From CAYVSF01 sp046482855 (lineage in GTDB: Bacteria; Bacteroidota; Bacteroidia; Bacteroidales; UBA12077): a stretch of 35,903 nucleotides of DNA. Below, piece by piece: positions 1-7,028 of this stretch. The DNA is taken from positions 1 through 35,903 of the forward strand of contig JAWOEH010000198.1 of assembly GCA_046482855.1 (NCBI GenBank), given 5' to 3'. The translations under genes and the position numbers were made by a program. A model generated the notes under the pieces. That model was not told the DNA's origin. It did not search any database and saw only the letters and a program-made list of their open reading frames with translations. Within the stretch, counting starts at the first letter, position 1; each line of letters begins with the position of its first letter.

Positions 1-71
1 ATGGGAGGCCGCTGGGGGATGTAGTGCTCTATTGTGCTTTTGTTGGCTAGTATTGTTGCTTTTTTGCTCAT
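1..71 (-). CDS. 3-hydroxyacyl-ACP dehydratase, N-terminal fragment cut by window edge
   Basis: Reading the minus strand from the ATG at 71 gives MSKKATILANKSTIEHYIPQ, then RPP, before the window ends. The segment YIPQRPP resembles the N-terminal (I/L)PQ(R/K)PPfvMVD signature of the small FabA/FabZ-like dehydratases found in Bacteroidota flexirubin and aryl-polyene clusters, which dehydrate 3-hydroxyacyl-ACP during polyene chain extension. It starts 10 nt after the stop of the acyltransferase gene, in the same direction, so it is very probably the next gene of the same operon. Only 23 codons are visible, so the assignment rests on this short motif and on context; the catalytic His and Asp/Glu lie outside the window. 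Confidence 0.55.
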   Translation of the reverse strand, partial: MSKKATILANKSTIEHYIPQRPP

Positions 72-81
72 CTCCCGGTTG

Positions 82-999
82 TTAGTTGTTTTTTTCAGGA
101 GCCTCAAGATCTTCCCAAAAATCATAAAAGTTAAACCATTGATAGGGGAAGGCTTTTAGCTTTTCTTCCAGGTTTTGAATATAGAGGCGCATGGTTTTTT
201 TTACCTCTTCTTCTTGCGCTTGTTTGGGTCTGACTCGTGCAACAGTAAGAGGCGGTGTAGCATAAAAGTGGTAGTGGCGCTTACTTTCTTTCATGGCAAA
301 AGCAAAAGTTATAGGAACTTGAAAGTGAGCGGCAAGCATATAAGGACCTGTTGGAAACAGCGCGTTGTAACCGAAAAAAGGGAGTTTCTTCGTGCTGTGC
401 TCATCCACAAAACGGTCGCCATTCATGGCTATGAGCTCGTTGTTGCGCAGGGCTTTCTCAATTTCAATAATATGGGAAAGATCCTCCTTTATCGGAATAA
501 TCCCTATGGGCTTATCTTTCATAACTGATTCCAGATAGTCCTTTATCTGCTGATGTTCTGCATCCACCATGAGGATATTTATACGCGTATTTAGCCGGTT
601 GAGTAGTTGGCCGGCAATTTCAAAGTTGCCAATGTGCGCATTGATGATGATCCCTCCTTTTCCGGCTTTTACCATATCGTGAAGGTGATTCTCTCCGTCA
701 AAGTCGTAGGTAAACCACTCTTTTTTACCACTTAATATGGCAATTTTATCGATAAGGATCTTGCCGAAAGTGTAATAACTTTTATATACGCTTTTCCGGG
801 CTTGCCGAGGCGATTGCTTCCATATGTGGCGGAAATAATTATAGATGGGGCGTGTGGCCTCCGAAGCAAAAATATAGTAGTAAAGGGCTACAAAACGAAG
901 AAGGCCATAGGCAAATGTTAGCCCCAGGCCTTTGATGGTGAATACAAAAATTCTGTAGCCCCAAATTTGTCCTCTCGATTGCCCTTTCCACTCTGGCAT
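82..999 (-). CDS. LpxL/HtrB-type lysophospholipid acyltransferase of the pigment operon
   Basis: A 305-residue membrane-associated acyltransferase of the lipid A biosynthesis acyltransferase family. The catalytic H-x4-E motif is visible as HIGNFE near residue 122, followed by NGDRF near 193 and a downstream FPTGP motif, all expected in LpxL-like enzymes. A hydrophobic stretch near residues 20-45 would anchor it in the inner membrane. It sits 9 nt after the ACP gene and 10 nt before a dehydratase, so it probably transfers an acyl or aryl-polyene acyl group from the dedicated ACP to a lipid acceptor rather than building lipid A. The start MPEWKGQSRG is typical for this subfamily, whose members often begin (S/P)-x-W-K-G. 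Family assignment is firm; the substrate is inferred from context. Confidence 0.9.
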   Translation of the reverse strand: MPEWKGQSRGQIWGYRIFVFTIKGLGLTFAYGLLRFVALYYYIFASEATRPIYNYFRHIWKQSPRQARKSVYKSYYTFGKILIDKIAILSGKKEWFTYDFDGENHLHDMVKAGKGGIIINAHIGNFEIAGQLLNRLNTRINILMVDAEHQQIKDYLESVMKDKPIGIIPIKEDLSHIIEIEKALRNNELIAMNGDRFVDEHSTKKLPFFGYNALFPTGPYMLAAHFQVPITFAFAMKESKRHYHFYATPPLTVARVRPKQAQEEEVKKTMRLYIQNLEEKLKAFPYQWFNFYDFWEDLEAPEKNN

Positions 1000-1008
1000 A
1001 TAAACTGC

Positions 1009-1263
1009 TTATTGTTTGGATGCGTTCACACGCTGCTCAATGTAATCGTAAAAATCCTGTAGCGTTTTTATCGATGCAAAATCTTCGCCTTTTACCTTAA
1101 AACCAAAGTTTTTTTCAATAATTACTACCAAATCAACATAGTCAAGGCTGTCAATTTCCAGTGTCTCTTTTAGGTTTGCTGATGGGACTAGTTGTTCCGC
1201 CTCTAATTCAAATTCATCAATAAGGAATTCGTCTACTTTGTCAATAATCTCCTTCTTCTCCAT
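1009..1263 (-). CDS. acyl carrier protein of the pigment operon
   Basis: An 84-residue acidic protein with the phosphopantetheine attachment motif EIDSLDYVDLV; Ser39 in DSL is the expected attachment point. Length and helix pattern match stand-alone type II ACPs. The DSLDYVDLV version, with Asp-Tyr after Leu rather than the DSLDxVEL of the primary fatty acid ACP, is common in aryl-polyene/flexirubin ACPs. It lies between the ketosynthase gene (9 nt upstream) and the acyltransferase gene (9 nt downstream), so it probably carries the growing polyene chain for this operon. The primary AcpP would be encoded elsewhere. Assignment as an ACP is secure; its dedication to pigment synthesis is inferred from position. 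Confidence 0.93.
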   Translation of the reverse strand: MEKKEIIDKVDEFLIDEFELEAEQLVPSANLKETLEIDSLDYVDLVVIIEKNFGFKVKGEDFASIKTLQDFYDYIEQRVNASKQ

Positions 1264-1272
1264 GCTAACGAA

Positions 1273-2496
1273 TTATTTGTACTTTTTAACGATAATTGCT
1301 GAGTTTGTTCCGCCAAAACCAAAGGAATTTGACAGAAAGGTATCAATATTATGGGATTTTAATGTTTTGGTGGCAATATTAAGTTTCCTTGAATGTTCAT
1401 CGGGTTCCGAGAAATTGATGTTGGGAGCAACAAAGTCGTTGTGCATCATAATAAGTGAGTAAATAACTTCGCTGGCTCCGCCCATCCACATTTCGTGGCC
1501 GGTCATTGATTTGGTACTGCTCACCGGTGTGTTATTGTTACCCACAATATTGGCAATGGCTTCGGCTTCATTCTGATCACCAACAGGAGTAGCCGTTGCA
1601 TGTGCATTGATGTAGTCCAATACATCGGATTTGATATGGGCCATGTCCAGTGCCATTTTCATAGCACGTGTGGGACCTTCGATATTGGGAACCGAGATGT
1701 GATCGCCATTAGAAGAGAACCCGTATCCGATAATCTCTCCTAAAATAGGTGCGCCCCTTCGTTGAGCCGATTCTAATGACTCAACAATTAGTGTGGCTGC
1801 ACCACCACTTGGCACCAATCCATTACGTGTTTTGTCAAAGGGCCGACAGGCTTTTTGTGGCTCCTCTTCGTAGGTGGAAAAGGCGCCAAGTCCGTCGAAA
1901 CTTCCCATTGATTCAGCATTTATTTCCTGCCCACCACCACAGATAATCGTTTCTTCCAACCCGCTTTTTATCAACTGGTAAGCCAATCCAAGGGCATGTG
2001 AACCACTGGCACATGCGGCACTAACGGTAAGATTAATCCCTTTTAGCCGAAAAATGGTGGAAAGACTCATGGTGATGGTGGAATTCATACTTTGGAAGAT
2101 GCCTCCTGAACCAATTAGTGCTGTGTCTTTTTTTGCTTTTAGAGCCTCGTGCGATTCAACAACAGCTTTTGCTGAGCTGTCGTTGCCATATAAGATACCT
2201 ACAACATTTTTATTCAGGTATTCCTGGTCAATTTTTGCCTGAGCCAGCGCATCAACCGTTGCCATATAGGCATATTCGCCCTCTTCGGCAATACCCACTC
2301 GTTGGCGTCGCTTAAGCAGGCCTTTTAAGCTGGGGCGCTCCAATATGCCTGTGAGACCGGAGCGAAAGCCCATTTCTTTGCGAACAGGATCGAATCCGAT
2401 GCCCGAGCGTCCGTTGTATAGAGAGTCCGTTACTTCGTCGATGGTTTTTCCGATAGTAGAGTAGATACCTAATCCTGTAATTACTACGCGTTTCAT
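1273..2496 (-). CDS. beta-ketoacyl-ACP synthase (FabF/FabB-like) of the pigment operon
   Basis: A full-length 407-residue thiolase-fold condensing enzyme. The catalytic triad is complete: nucleophile Cys162 in VSAACASGSHALG, His299 in NAHATATPVGD and His334 in KSMTGHEMW, with Lys329 just before it. The glycine-rich C-terminal motif NSFGFGGTNSA is also present. The first His motif reads NAHATAT rather than the NAHGTST of FabF, as seen in secondary ketosynthases. It would extend the aromatic starter by malonyl-ACP decarboxylative condensation. The gene lies 17 nt downstream of fabG and 9 nt upstream of the ACP gene. A second ketosynthase or chain-length factor, often present in aryl-polyene clusters, is not in the window and may lie past the left edge. 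Confidence 0.92.
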   Translation of the reverse strand: MKRVVITGLGIYSTIGKTIDEVTDSLYNGRSGIGFDPVRKEMGFRSGLTGILERPSLKGLLKRRQRVGIAEEGEYAYMATVDALAQAKIDQEYLNKNVVGILYGNDSSAKAVVESHEALKAKKDTALIGSGGIFQSMNSTITMSLSTIFRLKGINLTVSAACASGSHALGLAYQLIKSGLEETIICGGGQEINAESMGSFDGLGAFSTYEEEPQKACRPFDKTRNGLVPSGGAATLIVESLESAQRRGAPILGEIIGYGFSSNGDHISVPNIEGPTRAMKMALDMAHIKSDVLDYINAHATATPVGDQNEAEAIANIVGNNNTPVSSTKSMTGHEMWMGGASEVIYSLIMMHNDFVAPNINFSEPDEHSRKLNIATKTLKSHNIDTFLSNSFGFGGTNSAIIVKKYK

Positions 2497-2513
2497 ATCT
2501 ATTCTTTTGCTGG

Positions 2514-3242
2514 TTAGGTGTGTAGTCCGCCGTTTACGGAAATCACTTCTCCTGTAATATAGGAAGCTTTTTCGGAAGCCAGAAAAGCCACAACTTCGGC
2601 AACTTCTTCGGGTTTTCCAAAGCGATTCATTGGAATCATGCGCTTGAGTTGCTTTTCATCTAAATCTTCGGTCATATGGGTGCGGATGTATCCTGGCGCA
2701 ACTGCATTTACTGTCACATTTTTTTTTCCTGTTTCTTGCGCCAGAGCTTTGGTAGCTGCAATAACCCCTCCTTTGGCCGCTGAATAATTGGTTTGTCCGG
2801 GCAAGCCTTTAATACCTGATAACGACACCATATTAACAATGCGCCCGTATTTATTTAGGAGCATATCTTGCAATACTGCCTTTGTTATATGAAAGAAACT
2901 ATTGAGGTTGGTGTTCAGCACTGCATCCCAGTCGTCATTGTTCATCCACATGAGTAAGGCATCTTTGCGGATTCCTGCATTGTTTACTAAAATACTTATG
3001 TGTTCATCGGGGTGGTTTGCTTTCCATTGGTCAATGGCTTGTACAATCGCCTCTTTTGAACTTACGTCAAAGGGAAGCAACTCGGCTTTCCCGCCTTGTT
3101 GCTCAATGGATTTTCGTGTTTCTTCGGCAGCTTCCCGATTGCTCTTGTAATTGATGATAATCTGGTGCCCCTCTGCTGCCAGTTTCATGGCTACTGCTTT
3201 CCCTATTCCTCTGGATGCACCTGTAATTAAAGCATACGTCAT
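2514..3242 (-). CDS. fabG: 3-oxoacyl-ACP reductase (FabG-like SDR) of the pigment operon
   Basis: A 242-residue classical short-chain dehydrogenase. Visible motifs are the NADPH-binding TGASRGIG at residues 7-14, NNAG at 87-90, and the catalytic Asn112, Ser140, Tyr153 and Lys157 (YSAAK), with the C-terminal ITGEVISVNGG typical of FabG. It would reduce the 3-oxoacyl-ACP made by the adjacent ketosynthase. The gene lies 19 nt downstream of the ammonia-lyase gene and 17 nt upstream of the ketosynthase, so the set is almost certainly one transcript. It is probably the ApeQ-like reductase dedicated to polyene synthesis rather than the housekeeping FabG, but sequence alone does not separate the two; the symbol marks the reaction type. 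Confidence 0.9.
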   Translation of the reverse strand: MTYALITGASRGIGKAVAMKLAAEGHQIIINYKSNREAAEETRKSIEQQGGKAELLPFDVSSKEAIVQAIDQWKANHPDEHISILVNNAGIRKDALLMWMNNDDWDAVLNTNLNSFFHITKAVLQDMLLNKYGRIVNMVSLSGIKGLPGQTNYSAAKGGVIAATKALAQETGKKNVTVNAVAPGYIRTHMTEDLDEKQLKRMIPMNRFGKPEEVAEVVAFLASEKASYITGEVISVNGGLHT

Positions 3243-3261
3243 AAAAAGATGATCTTTCCGT

Positions 3262-4800
3262 TTAAATAATCGCTAAGCGATTAACAAAAATATAGTCTCT
3301 AAGGTTCTTTATATCTTTATATTTAGGTGTGTCCTCAATGAACTTTGGCACAATAGCACGCATATTGTTAAATATTTGCCGACTAGTGGGCGTTAACGCA
3401 TCGGCACATGCCAGGTAGTCGATAGCTTGAAGAATGGCAATATAATGAATTGCTGCTACTTCAAATGTGTTCATTACAACTTTCCTGGCCATTAAAGCTG
3501 AATTGGTTCCCATGCTTACAATATCCTGATTGTCGTTATTGTTGGGGATGCTGTGGATATACATGGGATTGCTCAGGGTTTGGTTCTCGGCAGTGGTGGA
3601 TGTGGCAGTAAATTGCATGCCTTGTATGCCCAGATTTAACCCCAGTTTGCCAAGGTTTACAAAGGGAGGCAAAAGGTTATTGATCTTGTCGTTTAACAAA
3701 TAGTTTAACTGCCGCTCCATTAGCATGGAGAGTTTTGTTGTGGCAATTTTTAGCTTGTCCATCTCAAAGGAAACATAATCGCCATGGAAATTCCCTCCAT
3801 GAAAAACGTTCTGAAATTCATCAGAAATAATGGGGTTATCATTTACTGAGTTGACTTCTCTTTCAAGTACCTTTTCTGCGTTTTCAAGTGTCTCGAGTAT
3901 GGGGCCAATGATTTGTGGCGCACAGCGCAGGCTATAATACTCCTGCACCTTCTCCTTGATGATATCTACCTCAACTGTCTTTTCATAGAGATGCTCGGGT
4001 CGTTTCTTTATGCGCTTACTTTCCGCCAGCATCTCGCGCATGGCCTTTGCAACAGCTTGTTGCCCCGGGTGCTGTTTGGCTTGGTTTAGAGGAGCCGAGA
4101 AGTGATCGTCGTACGATTCAACCAACTCGTTAAGGATGCCAGTGGCTGCTATCGACCAATTGATAAGATTACGCAGATGAAGGGTGTTGATAATACCTAT
4201 ACCCGACATACAAGAAGTGCCATTAATCAAAGCCAGGCCTTCGCGAAGCGTGACTTCTATAGGTGCTAATCCATGCTGTTTAAAAACCTCCTTTGTGGGC
4301 TGGTATTCTCCATTATGAAAAACCTCGCCCTCACCAATTAGTACTAATGCCAGATGAGAAAGCTGTACCAAGTCGCCGCTGGCTCCAACACCACCATGTT
4401 CGGGGATGAGGGGATAAATGTTGCGATTGATGAGTTCTTTAAGTAACTGAACCACCTCGGGTTGTACCCCCGACTTAGCTTGCATGAGCGTTGTCATACG
4501 CGCAATCATACAAGCTTTTACGCAGATATTGGGCAAGGGTGAACCGGAGCCGGAACTGTGACTGCGAATTAAATTGTATTGGAGATCTACAATATCCGAA
4601 TTATTGATCCGATATTGCGCCATGGGGCCAAATGATGTATTAATCCCATAAATCACCTTATTTTTTGAAAAGTCTTGTAAAAACTGATAATTAGTTTGCA
4701 GTTTCTGGATGGCTTGGTTGGCTACCTCAATCTTCTCCTCTTCAAACAATATATTATAGAAATCCTCGATGGTGATTTCCCTTTCCCCAATAATAATCAT
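3262..4800 (-). CDS. aromatic amino acid ammonia-lyase (tyrosine/histidine type), first gene of pigment operon
   Basis: A 512-residue member of the histidase/phenylalanine/tyrosine ammonia-lyase family. The Ala140-Ser141-Gly142 triad in GGVGASGDLVQLSH forms the MIO electrophile. The catalytic Tyr is Tyr51 in YGINTSFGP, and the substrate-selectivity loop reads QYNLIRSHSSG with His81. From memory the sequence is very close to the characterised Flavobacterium johnsoniae tyrosine ammonia-lyase, including this loop, so the likely reaction is deamination of L-tyrosine to 4-coumarate, the starter unit of flexirubin-type pigments. A histidine substrate cannot be excluded from sequence, but no hutU, hutI or hutG is nearby and fatty-acid-type genes follow, which argues against histidine catabolism. 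It heads the operon after about 420 nt of gene-free DNA. Confidence 0.9.
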   Translation of the reverse strand: MIIIGEREITIEDFYNILFEEEKIEVANQAIQKLQTNYQFLQDFSKNKVIYGINTSFGPMAQYRINNSDIVDLQYNLIRSHSSGSGSPLPNICVKACMIARMTTLMQAKSGVQPEVVQLLKELINRNIYPLIPEHGGVGASGDLVQLSHLALVLIGEGEVFHNGEYQPTKEVFKQHGLAPIEVTLREGLALINGTSCMSGIGIINTLHLRNLINWSIAATGILNELVESYDDHFSAPLNQAKQHPGQQAVAKAMREMLAESKRIKKRPEHLYEKTVEVDIIKEKVQEYYSLRCAPQIIGPILETLENAEKVLEREVNSVNDNPIISDEFQNVFHGGNFHGDYVSFEMDKLKIATTKLSMLMERQLNYLLNDKINNLLPPFVNLGKLGLNLGIQGMQFTATSTTAENQTLSNPMYIHSIPNNNDNQDIVSMGTNSALMARKVVMNTFEVAAIHYIAILQAIDYLACADALTPTSRQIFNNMRAIVPKFIEDTPKYKDIKNLRDYIFVNRLAII

Positions 4801-4858
4801 GATATTTTATCTATAGTGTTGTTCGAAATCAGGTTTTTTAGGTGGTTTCTAAGTTCTG

Positions 4859-4866
4859 CAAATTTA
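4859..4866 (-). promoter_or_regulatory. candidate -7 promoter element of the ammonia-lyase operon
   Basis: On the minus strand this reads TAAATTTG, an exact match to the Bacteroidota -7 consensus TAnnTTTG, about 60 nt upstream of the ATG at 4800. A matching TTTG at -33 was not found at the usual distance, so confidence is moderate to low. Confidence 0.4.
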
Positions 4867-4999
4867 ATAATTTGTTTAAATTAAGGCGGGTTTTATACTT
4901 TTTTTGAGCGAAAAATCCATTATTGTTGGCTAAATTGTAGGCTGCACGTTCAAATGGCTTTGTTTCTCTGGCAATAACATGGTTCTATTGTGCGTTTAC

Positions 5000-5050
5000 A
5001 AAGATTAGGGATTGCTTTCCGGCAAATCCGAAAAGCAATCCCTAATCTTT
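5000..5050. repeat. long inverted repeat, 23-bp arms with 5-nt loop (probable terminator)
   Basis: The left arm at 5000-5022 begins AAAGATTAGGGATTGC and the right arm at 5028-5050 is its reverse complement with one mismatch; the loop CAAAT is at 5023-5027. The arms begin with AAAG and end with CTTT, so the transcript would form a very stable hairpin in either direction. It lies downstream of the minus-strand gene ending at 5223 and about 200 nt upstream of the ammonia-lyase start. A terminator role is likely; the length and near-perfection would also fit a dispersed repeat, which only a genome search can show. Confidence 0.6.
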
Positions 5051-5123
5051 ATCTACTTTCTAAGTAAAGGTTGTTGCGAACCTAATGGAGCATGCTGAAA
5101 TTTTTATTAACTCAGTAATGCGA

Positions 5124-5153
5124 AAACATCAATAAGCTAGCTTATTGATGTTT
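5124..5153. repeat. perfect 30-bp palindrome (probable terminator or protein-binding dyad)
   Basis: The half-site AAACATCAATAAGCT at 5124-5138 is followed at once by its exact reverse complement at 5139-5153. On the minus strand the hairpin ends in TTTT, about 70 nt after the stop codon of the secreted-protein gene ending at 5223, which fits intrinsic termination. As it has no spacer, it could also be a dimeric operator. Confidence 0.55.
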
Positions 5154-5222
5154 ATCTTCAACCCTTCGCTTGTATCTGCACTTACTAAATAAAGGAAATG
5201 CAAATGTACGCCTTCAGAAGCT

Positions 5223-5822
5223 TTAATACGCATGACTTCGGATGTATTTGCCCAAGGCTTTTCCGCAAGTGCCGAACGCATCAATCAAACGGTGTCTGGT
5301 ATCCCGATTGTTCTCTCCCGTCTCCTTACCCCGGCATCTGTTAAATTCAACAATGGCTAATGTGTCCCTGGGTTGACCTTTCGGATAAAAAATCGCCAAT
5401 ATGTTTATCTCAGCACTTTTTTCCGAGTACTTAACTTTAAAGCCTGGTTCCATATAGGTGACTCTTACTACCATTTGGTGGCTGGCATTCGTCAAATGGT
5501 TGGCTCGGTTAACTTTGCGCACATGTTTAAAAAATGCTTCTGAAAATATGGGCTCGAAGTATTTTTCCCGATCAGTGTACCAATTTTCACGCCATGAGTC
5601 ACCACTACCTGCTTTTTGTCGGTTTAAATCTTGTTGCTTCTCCTCCAGGTAGGCTGTTTCAGTTTTGTACTTGCTGATGACAACGTTTTGATAGTCGAAT
5701 GTCAGGTGCAACTTCTCAACCTTATCGATAAAATCGAAGTTCCCTTTGATTGTTTGTATAGGCTGAGCATTAGCGAAAAAGCTTGTGCTCAGAAGGATAA
5801 ATGTGATCCAGCGAAGATACAT
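5223..5822 (-). CDS. secreted protein of unknown function
   Basis: A 199-residue protein with an N-terminal signal peptide (MYLRWITFILLSTSFFANA, then Gln) and no lipobox, so it is probably released into the periplasm. The mature part is soluble and predicted alpha/beta, with a lysine- and glutamate-rich stretch near residues 55-75 and two late cysteines (CRGKE near 163 and GTCGKALG near 186) that might form a disulfide or bind a ligand. I do not recognise the family. The gene starts 15 nt after the stop of the small heme-like membrane protein gene, in the same direction, so it may be the third member of that operon. The hairpins at 5124-5153 and 5000-5050 would end the transcript. Confidence 0.7.
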   Translation of the reverse strand: MYLRWITFILLSTSFFANAQPIQTIKGNFDFIDKVEKLHLTFDYQNVVISKYKTETAYLEEKQQDLNRQKAGSGDSWRENWYTDREKYFEPIFSEAFFKHVRKVNRANHLTNASHQMVVRVTYMEPGFKVKYSEKSAEINILAIFYPKGQPRDTLAIVEFNRCRGKETGENNRDTRHRLIDAFGTCGKALGKYIRSHAY

Positions 5823-5837
5823 AACAAGAGGTATTCG

Positions 5838-6014
5838 TTACACAAATATCGCTAAAGCTGCGTGAATCAAGGAGGTGAAAATCAAAGTTATACCGGTGGC
5901 TTTGTGTATTTGCATCCGGATTTTAAGTAGGCGCAGTCCGCTAATTAGCTGAAACAGTATCAAAATAAAATTGATAATGCCCAGAACCAGAATGATATTG
6001 ATGCCGGCAATCAT
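5838..6014 (-). CDS. 58-aa two-helix membrane protein, possible minimal cytochrome b subunit
   Basis: Starting at the ATG at 6014 gives 58 residues with two hydrophobic helices, about 3-25 and 39-57, joined by a basic loop (GLRLLKIRMQIHK). His37 and His51 lie on the second helix 14 residues apart, the spacing by which cytochrome b helices ligate two hemes across the membrane. A homodimer would give a four-helix bundle with four His, enough for two bis-His hemes. The upstream SOR-like gene stops at 6017, so the spacing is TAG-CG-ATG, which implies translational coupling. A longer start at 6074 is open but adds a Cys/His-rich tail that overlaps the upstream gene out of frame, so the short form is preferred. 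Heme binding is inferred, not demonstrated by a known family. Confidence 0.6.
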   Translation of the reverse strand: MIAGINIILVLGIINFILILFQLISGLRLLKIRMQIHKATGITLIFTSLIHAALAIFV

Positions 6015-6016
6015 CG

Positions 6017-6379
6017 CTATTCGATTAAAGTAACAGTGTGTTTGGCAATGTTTTTCGAACCATGCGTATTGCAATGACCTTCAGCTTCCAAGGCGAGATT
6101 CTCTTTCAGTGTTACCTTGTAGGTGAGTTTAAAATTCTCCGAATCGGGACGATCCTTCTTATAGCTCCATTCTTTTAACAGTTCGCCATTAGCCCGAAGT
6201 TTTACCCAGTTGGTGTGATGGAGAAAATTGTTGCCATTGTGCTTAACATGAATAGTAATGGTAATTTCTTCTCCTTTTTTTGCCTCTTTGGGTGCATCAA
6301 TTTCTACCGATGTCTTATTTGCAAAGGCTGCTGAGCTAAGGATTAACAGGCTCGCTAAGGTAATTAGGAAATGTTTCAT
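6017..6379 (-). CDS. secreted desulfoferrodoxin/superoxide-reductase-like protein
   Basis: A 120-residue protein with signal peptide MKHFLITLASLLILSSAAFA and a small beta-sandwich-like mature part. The C-terminal motif GHCNTHG (Cys103, His106) matches the YCNxHG motif that supplies the Cys and one His ligand to the iron centre of superoxide reductases. HNGNNFLHHTNWVKL (His47, His54, His55) aligns with the HPxxxxHHIxWIxL segment that supplies two more His. The N-terminal KHVP-type His ligand of cytoplasmic SOR is not obvious; Lys22 or His44 could sit there. It would act in the periplasm on superoxide or as a related iron-binding domain. A membrane protein with cytochrome b-like His spacing follows after 2 nt and is a natural electron-donor candidate. 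Family assignment comes from motif recognition only. Confidence 0.72.
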   Translation of the reverse strand: MKHFLITLASLLILSSAAFANKTSVEIDAPKEAKKGEEITITIHVKHNGNNFLHHTNWVKLRANGELLKEWSYKKDRPDSENFKLTYKVTLKENLALEAEGHCNTHGSKNIAKHTVTLIE

Positions 6380-6404
6380 GGTGAATGAATTTTAGAGGTA
6401 AAAA

Positions 6405-6435
6405 TACATACCGGTATGCTGGATACCGATATGTA
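6405..6435 (-). terminator. intrinsic terminator of the secreted protein gene at 6991-6506
   Basis: On the minus strand TACATATCGGTAT pairs with ATACCGGTATGTA around a 5-nt loop with one mismatch, followed directly by TTTTT. It lies about 70 nt after the stop at 6506 and 26 nt before the ATG at 6379, so it could also work as a leader attenuator for the SOR-like gene if transcription starts upstream of it. Confidence 0.65.
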
Positions 6436-6444
6436 CAAGTTACA

Positions 6445-6461
6445 AATTACCAGTGGTAATT
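6445..6461. promoter_or_regulatory. 17-bp dyad, candidate operator of the SOR-like operon
   Basis: AATTACCA-G-TGGTAATT is a perfect 8-bp inverted repeat with a one-base centre, 66 nt upstream of the SOR-like start codon on minus. The form is typical of a dimeric repressor or activator site. No regulator gene is adjacent, so the binding protein is unknown. Confidence 0.4.
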
Positions 6462-6505
6462 GTTTTGTTCTCAGGTAGATTTCCGATGGGGATCTAAAAA
6501 TAAAG

Positions 6506-6991
6506 TTAATCCCTTCTGAAGCCTTTGCCTCTTCTTCTTCCATTTTGGTTCATTGTGCTCCTGTTTGACCAAACCGGACTAAGGTTTGAACTCCTTAAAG
6601 TTACGACCTCGTCTTCAAGGTGCACTTCTTGTGCAATGTAATGGTTTTCGGGAAGATCGGGAGTGGCGAATACGGCAAAAGTAACTTTATCACCTCTGTT
6701 TAAAGGTGTAATAAGATCCTCAACAACTGTTGTTGGTCCCAGGTGGATGTTAAGTTCTCGTGCAGTCGATTCGGAGGTTGTAATAACAAGATGTCTGCCT
6801 TGGGCATACTTGCCTGTGGTTTCGGTGCAGGGTTCATCCACTATTTTCACAATGCTTCCGGTAACGGATTGAACCTCAGGGGTTGTAGCCATTGCGCCAA
6901 CGCCCTGATTGTTGCCTGTACCTCTTTGTGCAAAAGTACTTGCTGTTAGCATTACTAAAATTGTTGTAAACAGATGTTTTGCCAGTTTCAT
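6506..6991 (-). CDS. secreted beta-rich protein of unknown function
   Basis: A 161-residue protein with a clear signal peptide (MKLAKHLFTTILVMLTASTFA, then QRG). The mature part carries VTGSIVKIVDEP, GRHLVITTSES, NIHLGPTTVV and GDKVTFAVFA, a run of short beta strands resembling a small OB-like barrel, then an Arg/Gly-rich basic tail (NGRRRGKGFRRD). I recall similar HLGP-containing small secreted domains in metal or copper stress contexts but cannot name a family with confidence. Cys55 is the only cysteine in the mature chain. The gene is monocistronic, bounded downstream by the hairpin at 6405-6435 and upstream by a 16-bp palindrome at 7029-7044. Confidence 0.7.
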   Translation of the reverse strand: MKLAKHLFTTILVMLTASTFAQRGTGNNQGVGAMATTPEVQSVTGSIVKIVDEPCTETTGKYAQGRHLVITTSESTARELNIHLGPTTVVEDLITPLNRGDKVTFAVFATPDLPENHYIAQEVHLEDEVVTLRSSNLSPVWSNRSTMNQNGRRRGKGFRRD

Positions 6992-7028
6992 GATGTGTGT
7001 CAGTTTTAGATTTTAAAATAATATAACT

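Larger units (their letters stand above)
4801..5222. other. gene-free region upstream of the pigment operon
   Basis: This 422-nt stretch contains no convincing gene on either strand. It holds a candidate -7 element for the ammonia-lyase operon on minus and two large inverted repeats that probably terminate the transcript arriving from the secreted-protein gene at 5822-5223. The rest is AT-rich and shows no recognised riboswitch or known RNA. Confidence 0.6.

Noticed and set aside
6015..6074. Longer start for the 58-aa membrane protein (adds MQYAWFEKHCQTHCYFNRIA)
   Set aside because: The extension is read out of frame through the end of the SOR-like gene and has no membrane-protein character; the ATG at 6014 gives a normal coupled start.
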